The notes under the pieces are model-generated. The model was not told the origin of the DNA. It worked only from the letters and a program-made list of their open reading frames with translations, and did no database searches. This document shows positions 9,362 to 17,643 of a stretch of 34,872 nt of DNA, in pieces (the first letter of the stretch is position 1; every line of letters begins with the position of its first letter). The translations under genes were made by a program, and so were the position numbers. This DNA is from Candidatus Omnitrophota bacterium (GTDB lineage: Bacteria > Omnitrophota > Gorgyraeia > Zapsychrales > JAHFGK01). The stretch lies in assembly GCA_023247475.1 (NCBI GenBank), contig JAHFGK010000005.1, positions 1 to 34,872 of the forward strand, given 5' to 3'.

Positions 9362-10651
9362 TTAAACCGGAATGGTAACGATGAAACTCGTTCCCTTTTT
9401 GAGCTTGCTTTCTACATTAATTCCACCATTATAACTTTTGACAATCTCATTGACAATCGTCAACCCCAATCCGCATCCTTTATCAATGTCTTTGGTGGTA
9501 TAGAATGGCTCAAATATCTTTTCTATATTTGCTTCAAGGATTCCACATCCGTTGTCACGAACTTCAATGGAAATCGCATCATCTTTAAAAAAAGTAATAA
9601 GATGGATAGTGCCTCCATCGTCCACGGCATCAATAGAATTGCGAATGAGATTGGAAACAACTCGCTCTAGCCCCAGATCAATAATTTTAGGAAGTTTAGA
9701 AGTTAAATCCTTTTTTAAAATGATATTTTTCTGGTAAATTTCTGATTGTGAAGTCTGTAGAGCCATATCGATGGCATGATTCGGATCAATCTTTTCCATG
9801 GCCGGTGGGCTACTGCGTGAACAGGCCAACAGACTACGCACAATATTTGCCATGCGATCTAAACCATGTTTAATTTCTAAAAGATAACCGCGTATGACCT
9901 CATCGTCTTTAACGTGCTCTAAGCAAAGGTTGGTGTAGCGCATAACACCATCCAAAGGATTATTAAATTCATGGGCTATTCCACCAGCTAATTTACCGAT
10001 AGTTGCTAATTTTTCCTGTAGGACAATTTGTTTCTTGAGATGCTTGGCTTCTTGACTGCTTTTCCCTAATTCATTTTTGAGTGTTCTTGATTTTTTAACA
10101 ACAATTTTAAACTTCTCATAAAGTTGTATTCGTCGATAGTTTAAGGCGATCTGACTAGAAATAAAATCTAGCAGTTGTAGTTCTTCTGTATTAAAAGGGC
10201 AACCACTCTCTTTATCCGTAATATTAATAACACCAGTGAGTTTATCCTTCACCAAAAGTGGAGCACAAATGAATGAAGTGGTTTTGTAGCCTTTCCGAGC
10301 CTTGTACCCTCGGAAACGACTATCTTGGGATATATCATCCACACAAACTGGCTTTTTAAGTTCCGCCACCCGGCCTACAACCCCCTCTCCTATTCTTTTA
10401 ACCATATTTTTCTGTTCTGAGGCGGCCATCCCACAAGCTATCTTAAGAATCAAGTCCTTGCCATTTTCCTTAAGTATAAAGATAGAGCCCCGCTTAGCAC
10501 CAAATAACTCCATAGTCTTTTTTAAAGAAACCTCCAGGAGCTCCTTAGCGTTGCTAACTGTATTGACTGCAGTACAGATATCGCTAACCTTTTCAAAAAC
10601 TTCTGCCTGCGACAGTCCTTCAACAATGTGTTTTGAATCCCTGGTCTTCAT
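9362..10651 (-). CDS. GAF domain sensor histidine kinase (no obvious TM segment)
   Basis: GAF region (AKRGSIFILKENGKDLILKIACG), H-box GGIAHEFNNPLDG, HATPase motifs (NSIDAVDDGG, VRDNGCGI, GCGLGLTIVNEIV). Confidence 0.94.
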   Translation of the reverse strand: MKTRDSKHIVEGLSQAEVFEKVSDICTAVNTVSNAKELLEVSLKKTMELFGAKRGSIFILKENGKDLILKIACGMAASEQKNMVKRIGEGVVGRVAELKKPVCVDDISQDSRFRGYKARKGYKTTSFICAPLLVKDKLTGVINITDKESGCPFNTEELQLLDFISSQIALNYRRIQLYEKFKIVVKKSRTLKNELGKSSQEAKHLKKQIVLQEKLATIGKLAGGIAHEFNNPLDGVMRYTNLCLEHVKDDEVIRGYLLEIKHGLDRMANIVRSLLACSRSSPPAMEKIDPNHAIDMALQTSQSEIYQKNIILKKDLTSKLPKIIDLGLERVVSNLIRNSIDAVDDGGTIHLITFFKDDAISIEVRDNGCGILEANIEKIFEPFYTTKDIDKGCGLGLTIVNEIVKSYNGGINVESKLKKGTSFIVTIPV

Positions 10652-11550
10652 CCTGGTTTTTGGTTGGTTACAGCATTTTTACTTTTTAATTCACCCAAAG
10701 ATTTAATCATCTGTCTTAGAATATTGGTCATAGGGTGTTGAGGATGCTTGTTAATAAATTCTTGGTAAATTCCAATGGGAATGTCGTAATTTTGAAGTTG
10801 GGTTACTGAGACAGTATTGATAAATTTAATAAGCAAGCTAGCTCTTGCAGAATTAAGATACTCTTGAGATGGATAATTATTGAGGATTTTCCCCAAAACC
10901 TCAACTCCCTCCCGCCAATTCTTACGACTAAAATAACAGGTAGCTAAAAGCCGCCATGCGTTGAATTCCATAGGAGAACTTGGATATCGATTAGAAACAT
11001 CCTTATAATAAGAAATGGCCGTGTCAAACGCCTTTTCTCCTTGAGTCAGGTCTCCATTTCTTTGGTAATAGCTGGCTATATAAAGAGGCATATTCAAACC
11101 AGTCATCGTCAAGGGATATTCGTCTTGCACCTTTTCATAAATATTCAGAGCCTCAGTCCAATTATTCTCTCGCTCGTAAGTTTGTGCGGTCCCTACTAAA
11201 GCTTCAGCACAAAGTTCCTGATTTTCTGGATATTTACTAATTATTTTAAGATAACTTTCTCTCGCTCTTGTAAAATCTTTCTTAAGAAGATAAACATTCC
11301 CTATTTGAAGATAAATCCTAGGAGTAAGCTTCGCCTTGGGATAATTTTGGACGATTTCGTCATACTGATTAGCGATTCGCTCAAACTCATTATCAGGTAC
11401 AAACTTAGGATCCTTTTTCGTCAATTTTCTATATTGATTATTAACCCGCCATAGGCTCCGTTCAACTTTATAATCACTTGTGTCTATCTCAGATAAAAAA
11501 ATATAAAGCCCAATAAGTATTAGCCCAAATAATACAAGGAGTTTCTTCAT
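10648..11550 (-). CDS. TPR-repeat outer-membrane-assembly/tol-pal-like protein
   Basis: Repeated TPR-like units (RIYLQIGNVYLLKKDFTRARESYLKIISKYPENQ, EALNIYEKVQDEYPLT, AWRLLATCYFSRKNWREGVEVLGKIL), N-terminal TM/signal. Confidence 0.8.
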   Translation of the reverse strand: MKKLLVLFGLILIGLYIFLSEIDTSDYKVERSLWRVNNQYRKLTKKDPKFVPDNEFERIANQYDEIVQNYPKAKLTPRIYLQIGNVYLLKKDFTRARESYLKIISKYPENQELCAEALVGTAQTYERENNWTEALNIYEKVQDEYPLTMTGLNMPLYIASYYQRNGDLTQGEKAFDTAISYYKDVSNRYPSSPMEFNAWRLLATCYFSRKNWREGVEVLGKILNNYPSQEYLNSARASLLIKFINTVSVTQLQNYDIPIGIYQEFINKHPQHPMTNILRQMIKSLGELKSKNAVTNQKPG

Positions 11551-12428
11551 GTTGTTTCTTTCTTAAAAAGGTAATAGATGGTCATGGCAGTATAAATCAT
11601 GGTATCAATCACAATCAAAAGAGTGAGACTAATCACAAGAATGATCACACGTAGTTCCGGGAAAACGGTATCCGAAAACTTAACTATAGTTGTTCTCAAC
11701 AATAAAATAGTCCCAAATGGTACATGTGCCAGAATAACAATAGCCAGCACTAACCAAAAAGATCGTACTATCATTCTGAAATTTAACGCCAGTGCCTTAA
11801 AAAATTTTCCTTTTTCAATTACAATAATTGGAAGAACAAAGGCAAATAAGGTGGTAATAAAAATACCGATTAATAAACTAAGATATGGTGCTCCATCGAC
11901 AACAATCATTTTAACTACATAAAGGATCCCCTTTTGCGGGTCAATAAGAGAAGCTTGTTGAACTACCATATCATAAAGTTTTATTAAACCGACGTAAGAG
12001 ACGGAGATAACACACGCGGCCATAGATATGGAAACATACATCCGCAATGTTTCTATAAATTTCTTTCCTAAAATTATTTTTTGACCACGGTTAATATCAG
12101 TAATCACGGCGATGGCAACAGCCATCAAATAGTTGGAAAAAAATATATAGATTGGAATTTGAGCCAATTGAAACTGTTCCGCTAGCTCAATTAGATTGAA
12201 TGGATAGTGTAAGTATTTCTCCCCCCAGAAGGTTTGAACAATAGGACCAAAAAATGTAGATAATGGATACCGTGGGGCAAAATATAATAATTCTAATACA
12301 AGTAATTGAATAAAAAGTATTATAATAGCCGGCACCCATATATCCTGATAACTCTCCAAAATATAAATGGTCTGCCGTAATAAAAGAAAGGTATGTCCTT
12401 GTTTAACTTTCTTATCCATGAAAGCCAT
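11547..12428 (-). CDS. Polytopic membrane protein
   Basis: Several hydrophobic segments. Overlaps the TPR gene by 4 bp. Confidence 0.75.
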   Translation of the reverse strand: MAFMDKKVKQGHTFLLLRQTIYILESYQDIWVPAIIILFIQLLVLELLYFAPRYPLSTFFGPIVQTFWGEKYLHYPFNLIELAEQFQLAQIPIYIFFSNYLMAVAIAVITDINRGQKIILGKKFIETLRMYVSISMAACVISVSYVGLIKLYDMVVQQASLIDPQKGILYVVKMIVVDGAPYLSLLIGIFITTLFAFVLPIIVIEKGKFFKALALNFRMIVRSFWLVLAIVILAHVPFGTILLLRTTIVKFSDTVFPELRVIILVISLTLLIVIDTMIYTAMTIYYLFKKETT

Positions 12429-12504
12429 GAGATCAGGAGATTAAAACCCGGGTTCCCCTATTTCAATATTTAATAACCTATTTAACATGAATATCTTAGG
12501 ACAA

Positions 12505-12533
12505 ATTTTATCATAGGGGTTTCTAGATGTCAA
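12505..12533 (-). promoter_or_regulatory. Sigma-70-type promoter for the 12428-6870 regulatory operon
   Basis: Minus strand TTGACA - 17 nt - TAAAAT (-35 perfect, -10 with one mismatch), about 75-100 bp upstream of the first gene. Confidence 0.65.
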
Positions 12534-12556
12534 ACAGAATCCCACGGAATATGCAA

Positions 12557-12593
12557 AAAAAAGGCAGGTTACATTTATTAACCTGCCTTTTTT
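12557..12593 (-). terminator. Intrinsic terminator (apparently bidirectional) downstream of the PEP-CTERM lipoprotein gene
   Basis: 15-bp perfect inverted repeat AAAAAAGGCAGGTTA / TAACCTGCCTTTTTT with a 7-nt loop. Confidence 0.9.
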
Positions 12594-12633
12594 GGGCTTC
12601 TCGTTACATTTAATGACGAGCTATATTAATTTC

Positions 12634-13017
12634 TTATACTCTACGATTTTTCCTCTTTTTAGAATATGCCATTGCCATCAAACCCGTGCCCAACAATAAC
12701 ATACTTGTTGGCTCAGGATTTACAATGCTCGCTATCTGGTCACCAGAACCACTCCCTCCGCCAACTCCACCACTCCCTCCGCCAACTCCACCACTCCCTC
12801 CTGCGGCCACACTACCAGCGGAATCCCCACTGCCGCCACCGACAATTCCAGCAAAGGTACTTTCACCACTGGATGAGCTGCCACTTCCACCACTATCTCC
12901 GCTAAACAAGCTACCCAATCCCCCACCACCGCCTCCACCACCTTTACACCCATAAACACAGGGAAGAAGCAATGAAAGGATAACAACACCTAACAAATGA
13001 TTAAATTTTGTTTTCAT
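12634..13017 (-). CDS. Gly/Ser-rich putative lipoprotein with C-terminal PEP-CTERM sorting signal
   Basis: N-terminal signal with a VYGC lipobox-like site; Gly/Ser-rich middle; C-terminal NPEPTSMLLLGTGLMAMAYSKKRKNRR (PEP motif, TM, basic tail). Confidence 0.85.
   Translation of the reverse strand: MKTKFNHLLGVVILSLLLPCVYGCKGGGGGGGGLGSLFSGDSGGSGSSSSGESTFAGIVGGGSGDSAGSVAAGGSGGVGGGSGGVGGGSGSGDQIASIVNPEPTSMLLLGTGLMAMAYSKKRKNRRV
12751..12801 (-). repeat. 21-bp coding tandem repeat (about 2.4 copies) encoding GGVGGGS units
   Basis: actccctccgccaactccacc at 12751-12771 and 12772-12792, then a partial copy to 12801. Confidence 0.85.
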
Positions 13018-13083
13018 TTAGACTGCCCCCCCCTTTATTTTGCTTTCTATACCGTAAAATCTTGATATATTCATGTCGTATCC

Positions 13084-13929
13084 TCATCTGGCCCCTTCTC
13101 CGGTAAATATAACTCTAATTGTTCTTAGTATAATCCTTAGATCCGTCCACAAGCAAATTTTCCTAATATATAAGATATCATATTTTATTTTCTTTCGTAC
13201 ATCCTCAATAGTCTCATCATATTTGTGCCATACCTGAGCTAATCCTGTTATTCCCGGCTTTACCACTAAACGCTTTTCATAATCCCTTATTTCTTTTCTA
13301 AATCTTTCAACGAACATTGGCCTTTCTGGTCTAGGGCCGATAACACTCATCTCTCCTTTTAAAACATTTATAAATTGGGGAATCTCATCAATATGGGTCC
13401 TGCGTAAAAATCCACCCACCGGAGTAAGACGATTATCATTTTGGGCAGCCCAGATCGGACCTGTTTCTTTTTCCGCATCAACACGCATGGTACGAAATTT
13501 ATAAATTTTAAATACCACCTCATCTTTTCCCACGCGTTCTTGAGTAAAAAGTATTGACCCCCTAGATGTCAATTTTATAAGAATAGCTGTTGCCAACATT
13601 AGGGGTGATAATACTATAAAAGCTAAGACAGAAATCATAATGTCAAATACCCTTTTCGCGATGGCATAGGTTCTTCGAACAAAACTTATGATCATTCCTA
13701 ATATTCCACTGCCAAAAAGAGCCATTGTCGATGGTTCCGGTGCTCGTGCTTTCGAAGTTTCCGAAGATTTTAAATTAACGTTCGAAATTTTAAAATTATC
13801 TTGTTGATCATTACCAGGAAAATCAAATATGGTCGAAGCGGCCTGTGCAGTAGAAATAACAAACCAACTCAAAAGGCTAAACAAGATAATAAGATATAAA
13901 TTTTTCGCATGCCTTTCTGGTTTTTTCAT
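13084..13929 (-). CDS. PEP-CTERM domain fused to an undecaprenyl-phosphate sugar transferase (EPS-initiating phosphoglycosyltransferase)
   Basis: Signal peptide (NLYLIILFSLLSWFVISTAQA), APEPSTMALFGSGILGMIISFVRR PEP-CTERM signature, then the bacterial sugar transferase core (KRVFDIMISVLAFIVLSPLML, FTQERVG, YKFRTMRVDAE, RRTHIDEIPQFINVLKGEMSVIGPRPERP, KPGITGLAQV). Confidence 0.93.
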   Translation of the reverse strand: MKKPERHAKNLYLIILFSLLSWFVISTAQAASTIFDFPGNDQQDNFKISNVNLKSSETSKARAPEPSTMALFGSGILGMIISFVRRTYAIAKRVFDIMISVLAFIVLSPLMLATAILIKLTSRGSILFTQERVGKDEVVFKIYKFRTMRVDAEKETGPIWAAQNDNRLTPVGGFLRRTHIDEIPQFINVLKGEMSVIGPRPERPMFVERFRKEIRDYEKRLVVKPGITGLAQVWHKYDETIEDVRKKIKYDILYIRKICLWTDLRIILRTIRVIFTGEGAR

Positions 13930-13966
13930 ACTTTAGAATCCCTTTCGATTCCAACATTGATTAATA

Positions 13967-13982
13967 AGCAAGTTCTATGCCA
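13967..13982 (-). promoter_or_regulatory. Sigma-54 (-24/-12) promoter
   Basis: Minus strand TGGCATAGAACTTGCT: GG-N10-GC spacing and TGGCA/TTGCT elements, about 38 bp upstream of the sugar transferase ATG. Confidence 0.8.
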
Positions 13983-14071
13983 ACTTTTTAACTCTAATTG
14001 TATTTTTTAATATTTATGTAACTACTTGATAATAAATGATTTATATTTTATTAAAATTGCAAATTTATGAT

Positions 14072-14143
14072 GACATTATATGACAGTCCTAGACAATATT
14101 AGACAATCATTGTCAAGTTAATGTCGAAATTATTAAACTTGTC
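14072..14143. promoter_or_regulatory. Cluster of GACA/TGTC half sites; candidate enhancer (UAS) for an NtrC-family activator
   Basis: GACA at 14072, 14082, 14092 and 14102 (exact 10-bp phasing), TGTC at 14111, 14122 and 14140, and perfect palindrome GACAATCATTGTC at 14102-14114, about 90-160 bp upstream of the sigma-54 promoter. Confidence 0.6.
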
Positions 14144-14228
14144 TAAATTATTAACAAGTAAATAATACTAATTTACTATATATTAGGAGTTTTGCGTGAA
14201 TATGAATAGGAAGGAAAACATGAAATTT

Positions 14229-14873
14229 CTAAAGAAGGTAGGTTAACAAAAACGGCATAATTTGCTGGCTGAATTCTTTAAGATCACTTAACGCCTTTTG
14301 TTCAGAATCCTTGATAGTAATGGAAACTCGAATTAAAGCGCTACTTGCAGATTTGCCAAAAAAAGTTTTCAAAGCAATTAAACCTTGTTGTTGCCAATAA
14401 TTGGTTGTAAAAGAATTCCCAACCTTAAACCAATAAAATGATATTTGTCGTAAATCTCGCTGCTCTAGAAGTAACTTATTGACATTGACAACCAAGGGTT
14501 GCGAACTGTTCGTATTAACATTGAAGCTGTCACGATAGTTTCCTAAAATGGTCACGCCACTGCCGGTATAACATATCTCAGGGGGATGGGATACCTTCCG
14601 GTTATTCTGTGAATACACAATCAATAAATAAACTTCTTTACCATAGGGGGTAAAATATCTTCGCGCAAAAGCATTTCTTGTTTCTAGAATGGCATATTCC
14701 TGATCAGTAATCAATAAATCCTGGGATGTCCAATCCCCTATCGTTTTAGGGAATTGATTAATATCAATGGTATCTTTCTGCTGATAGACTTTAAAATAAA
14801 GAGTCCAGGAAATGACCCCAGACAGAATGAAAAGAAACAAAATCAATTTGTAACTTTTACCTGATTCTTTCAT
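14229..14873 (-). CDS. EpsI family exosortase-associated protein
   Basis: One N-terminal TM, FPKTIGDWTSQDL, and SHPPEICYTGSGVTILG typical of the EpsI family. Overlaps the exosortase gene by 4 bp. Confidence 0.88.
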   Translation of the reverse strand: MKESGKSYKLILFLFILSGVISWTLYFKVYQQKDTIDINQFPKTIGDWTSQDLLITDQEYAILETRNAFARRYFTPYGKEVYLLIVYSQNNRKVSHPPEICYTGSGVTILGNYRDSFNVNTNSSQPLVVNVNKLLLEQRDLRQISFYWFKVGNSFTTNYWQQQGLIALKTFFGKSASSALIRVSITIKDSEQKALSDLKEFSQQIMPFLLTYLL

Positions 14874-15709
14874 TCGATTAATTTCACCATCCCATATAGC
14901 AAAATAAAAGCCAATCCGAAAACCAAAAGCCCAGTTGCATTATGAAGAAAACCAATAGCATATCGAGGCCCCCAAATTTCACTAACAGAAGACAAAACTA
15001 TAACACGAAAAACATTGGTCACAACAGCAATGGGAATCGTTGATAAAAAAACTAAAATGCGTTTGAACGTTGACCCCTTCATCCAATAAGCAAAGATACT
15101 ACCCAATGCCATTAAGGAAATCAGTGACCGTAAGCCACTACAGACATCATCAACAATCACATACGCACGAGACATTTTGATAATACTTCCCTCCTGAACA
15201 GCATGCAGACCCATCGCATTGAGAATCAAAGCAGCAAGATGAGCAGCAAATAATTTTAATTTAAAGCTTATATTGACAACAACGACGAGGGGCAATGGCA
15301 TCATAAAAATTAGGAAACAAACGGGAAAAGCAACCTTTCTAAAAACAGTCTTTCCATAAAAGTGAAGAATTATGCCGGCTAAAACGATCATCATGGAAAA
15401 ACTAGAAGAAAAGTAAACGCGGAAAAAGGAACTCAAAATATGAATACAGAGCCCTAAAACAATTAACCACACTCCCCAAGGGGACGGTTCAATAGGAGTG
15501 GATACGATATCTCTTCTTTTATACCAAATGAGGTATCCTACTACGAGAGGAATCAAAATGCCGTGGCTATAATAGGAATCCCTAACAAACCAACGATCCC
15601 ACATCCATAAAAGCGTTGGAAAATAGGTTAGAATAAAGACGATACCTAAAATAACTTGCCTCTTATGGCGTACAAAAAAATTATTGCCTATATTCACTGC
15701 ACCATTCAC
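14870..15709 (-). CDS. Exosortase (EpsH/Xrt family)
   Basis: Polytopic; YYSHGILIPLVVGYLIW, putative catalytic Cys in DDVCSGLRSLISL, Arg in TNVFRVIVL, His in GFLHNATG. Confidence 0.95.
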   Translation of the reverse strand: MNGAVNIGNNFFVRHKRQVILGIVFILTYFPTLLWMWDRWFVRDSYYSHGILIPLVVGYLIWYKRRDIVSTPIEPSPWGVWLIVLGLCIHILSSFFRVYFSSSFSMMIVLAGIILHFYGKTVFRKVAFPVCFLIFMMPLPLVVVVNISFKLKLFAAHLAALILNAMGLHAVQEGSIIKMSRAYVIVDDVCSGLRSLISLMALGSIFAYWMKGSTFKRILVFLSTIPIAVVTNVFRVIVLSSVSEIWGPRYAIGFLHNATGLLVFGLAFILLYGMVKLIE

Positions 15710-15710
15710 T

Positions 15711-16862
15711 TCACTTACCCCGCGCTTTCTCCCAGGTGATTTCTTGCTTGGCCCCTAAAAATCTTAAAAAACCGATCAAAGCGGAAAAATTTAGTAAACA
15801 AAAAACATACGGCACGAAACATACCTTCGAAACGAGCCTTAGAATACCATATTTTTGATTCCTTGCCAAGGCTCCCAGCATAGCCATAAGATAAAAAAAA
15901 ATTTGAAGAAAAAAGAATTTAGCAAAAATCGGCTCATCCTTAAGTGCCCAATTAATAAAAAAAATTACAATTAAAAAAAACGGGATAACTACGCGCAAAA
16001 ATTTGTGAGAAAACAACTGAATTGCAATCGGACTTTTTAAGGGGATAAACATCCCCGAGAAAAGAAAAAATATCTGATAATTCCCATAGAGGGTTCTGGC
16101 TTTGCGTCTATGTTCTTCCCGGGGACTATCTGCCACTTGATCATAAGCTTTCGCTTCTTCGTCGAAAATCGCGCGATAAGCTCTTTGAATAACTTTGAGA
16201 GGAATATACATGTCATCCAGCACCACACGCTCGGGCACTTGGGTAAATAACTCACGCCGAATGGCATAAATTGCACCGGTTGCTCCCAACATAGAATGGA
16301 TTTGACTTTCATTTTTTCTAATCAATTTTTCATACTTCCAATACAAATTAATTCCCTGAGCGGTCCCTCCTTCTTTTTTGAAAAAAATCAATTCCCCACT
16401 AACACAACCAATGGTAGAATCAGCAAAATTATTTACCAATTGCCTGACAGCATCTTTCGCAAATATCTGCCGCGCGTCGGTAAAAACAATAATCTCATTT
16501 TTTGCTTTCTGCACCAAATCATTGATCGTGATGCTCTTTCCCATTCTCTGGTCTCGTTCAAATAAATGGATTCTTGAATTCATAAACCTTTTGACGATAT
16601 CATTCGTCTGATCTGTTGAACCATCAGAACCAATAAGAATTTCTATTCTATCGGGGGGATAATCTAAAGCCAAAAAATTTTTGATCTTCCCTTCAATGAC
16701 ATCCTCTTCATTATGTAACGAAAGAACTATCGAAACAGTCGGCTCAAAAGCAGATTTACGAACTGGTTTTGCCCTCCATTGCGCCATTCCGCTTAAGATC
16801 AACGGATAACCAAAATAACAATAAATGATTAAAAATAGAAGTATCCAAAAGATAGTTTTCAT
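15711..16862 (-). CDS. Glycosyltransferase family 2 with C-terminal TM helices
   Basis: PTVSIVLSLHNEEDVIEGKIKNFLALDYPPDRIEILIGSDGSTDQTNDIV, VFTDARQIF, multiple C-terminal hydrophobic segments. Confidence 0.92.
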   Translation of the reverse strand: MKTIFWILLFLIIYCYFGYPLILSGMAQWRAKPVRKSAFEPTVSIVLSLHNEEDVIEGKIKNFLALDYPPDRIEILIGSDGSTDQTNDIVKRFMNSRIHLFERDQRMGKSITINDLVQKAKNEIIVFTDARQIFAKDAVRQLVNNFADSTIGCVSGELIFFKKEGGTAQGINLYWKYEKLIRKNESQIHSMLGATGAIYAIRRELFTQVPERVVLDDMYIPLKVIQRAYRAIFDEEAKAYDQVADSPREEHRRKARTLYGNYQIFFLFSGMFIPLKSPIAIQLFSHKFLRVVIPFFLIVIFFINWALKDEPIFAKFFFLQIFFYLMAMLGALARNQKYGILRLVSKVCFVPYVFCLLNFSALIGFLRFLGAKQEITWEKARGK

Positions 16863-16867
16863 TTCTT

Positions 16868-17635
16868 TTACTTCAATAAACGATTCCGCAATTGATCATA
16901 CCCTTTACCGCCTAAAATCTTTTTGGCGAACCCTTTTACCGAATTCGTCAGTGACTCATTCAATGGGACATTGCCCTGCAGCGCCAACTCAAATCTCTTC
17001 AAATCCCAATTTTTTTTGACGGCAATTCGCCCTAGGCAAAAATCATCTCGATCTTTTTTATCAGAAACAAATACCTTTTTATATCCTGCCTCTTTAGCGA
17101 GCGTAAGTATATTTTGATCGTAAAATCCTCGAGGAACAGAGAAGGTATCTACAGCAATCTTAAGATTCATTTCTAAGATGGCCTTTGATTCTATCAATTC
17201 TCTTTCAATATGCTTTTGCTTCAAGGTCGTTAAAATCTCGTGACTCAAACCATGGGATCCTATCAACATTCCTGCATCACGCAGTTCCATCAACTGTTCC
17301 CAATTCATATAGCCTGGTTTATTGATACGATTAATTGTGACAAAGAAATAGGCGAGAAATTTAAATCTATTAAGGACTGGAAATGCGTTTTCGAAGTTAT
17401 TTCTCTCGCCATCATCAAAGGTAATGACGATCTCTTTTTCAGCGTATCTTTCTGAGTCTCCTGAATATATTATTACCTTATAACTCCGATCCTTTAGCCA
17501 GCTCATTTGGCTTTCAAAATTTTGTGAAAAGACATCATACAACTCGGCCCCTATCTCCCGTTCGTGGGGAATAAAAGAATGATCAGCAACGATCCCATGA
17601 TACATCAAAATGACAGGACTTTTTTCACTCAGCAT
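16868..17635 (-). CDS. Polysaccharide deacetylase (NodB-like)
   Basis: ILMYHGIV, IVITFDDGERNNFENAFPVL, IGSHGLSHEILTTL motifs. Confidence 0.92.
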   Translation of the reverse strand: MLSEKSPVILMYHGIVADHSFIPHEREIGAELYDVFSQNFESQMSWLKDRSYKVIIYSGDSERYAEKEIVITFDDGERNNFENAFPVLNRFKFLAYFFVTINRINKPGYMNWEQLMELRDAGMLIGSHGLSHEILTTLKQKHIERELIESKAILEMNLKIAVDTFSVPRGFYDQNILTLAKEAGYKKVFVSDKKDRDDFCLGRIAVKKNWDLKRFELALQGNVPLNESLTNSVKGFAKKILGGKGYDQLRNRLLK

Positions 17636-17643
17636 AATGAATT

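Noticed and set aside
12666-12989. Alternative ORFs on both strands over the PEP-CTERM lipoprotein gene
   Set aside because: Low-complexity Pro/His or Val frames produced by the Gly/Ser-rich repeat; no family features.
16099-16108. GACGCAAAGC (minus strand), the GEMM-I core word, inside the GT2 gene
   Set aside because: It encodes EHRRKARTLYG in a conserved coding region and lacks the flanking GGCAAACC, GNRA hairpin and GGTAGCC elements; chance match.
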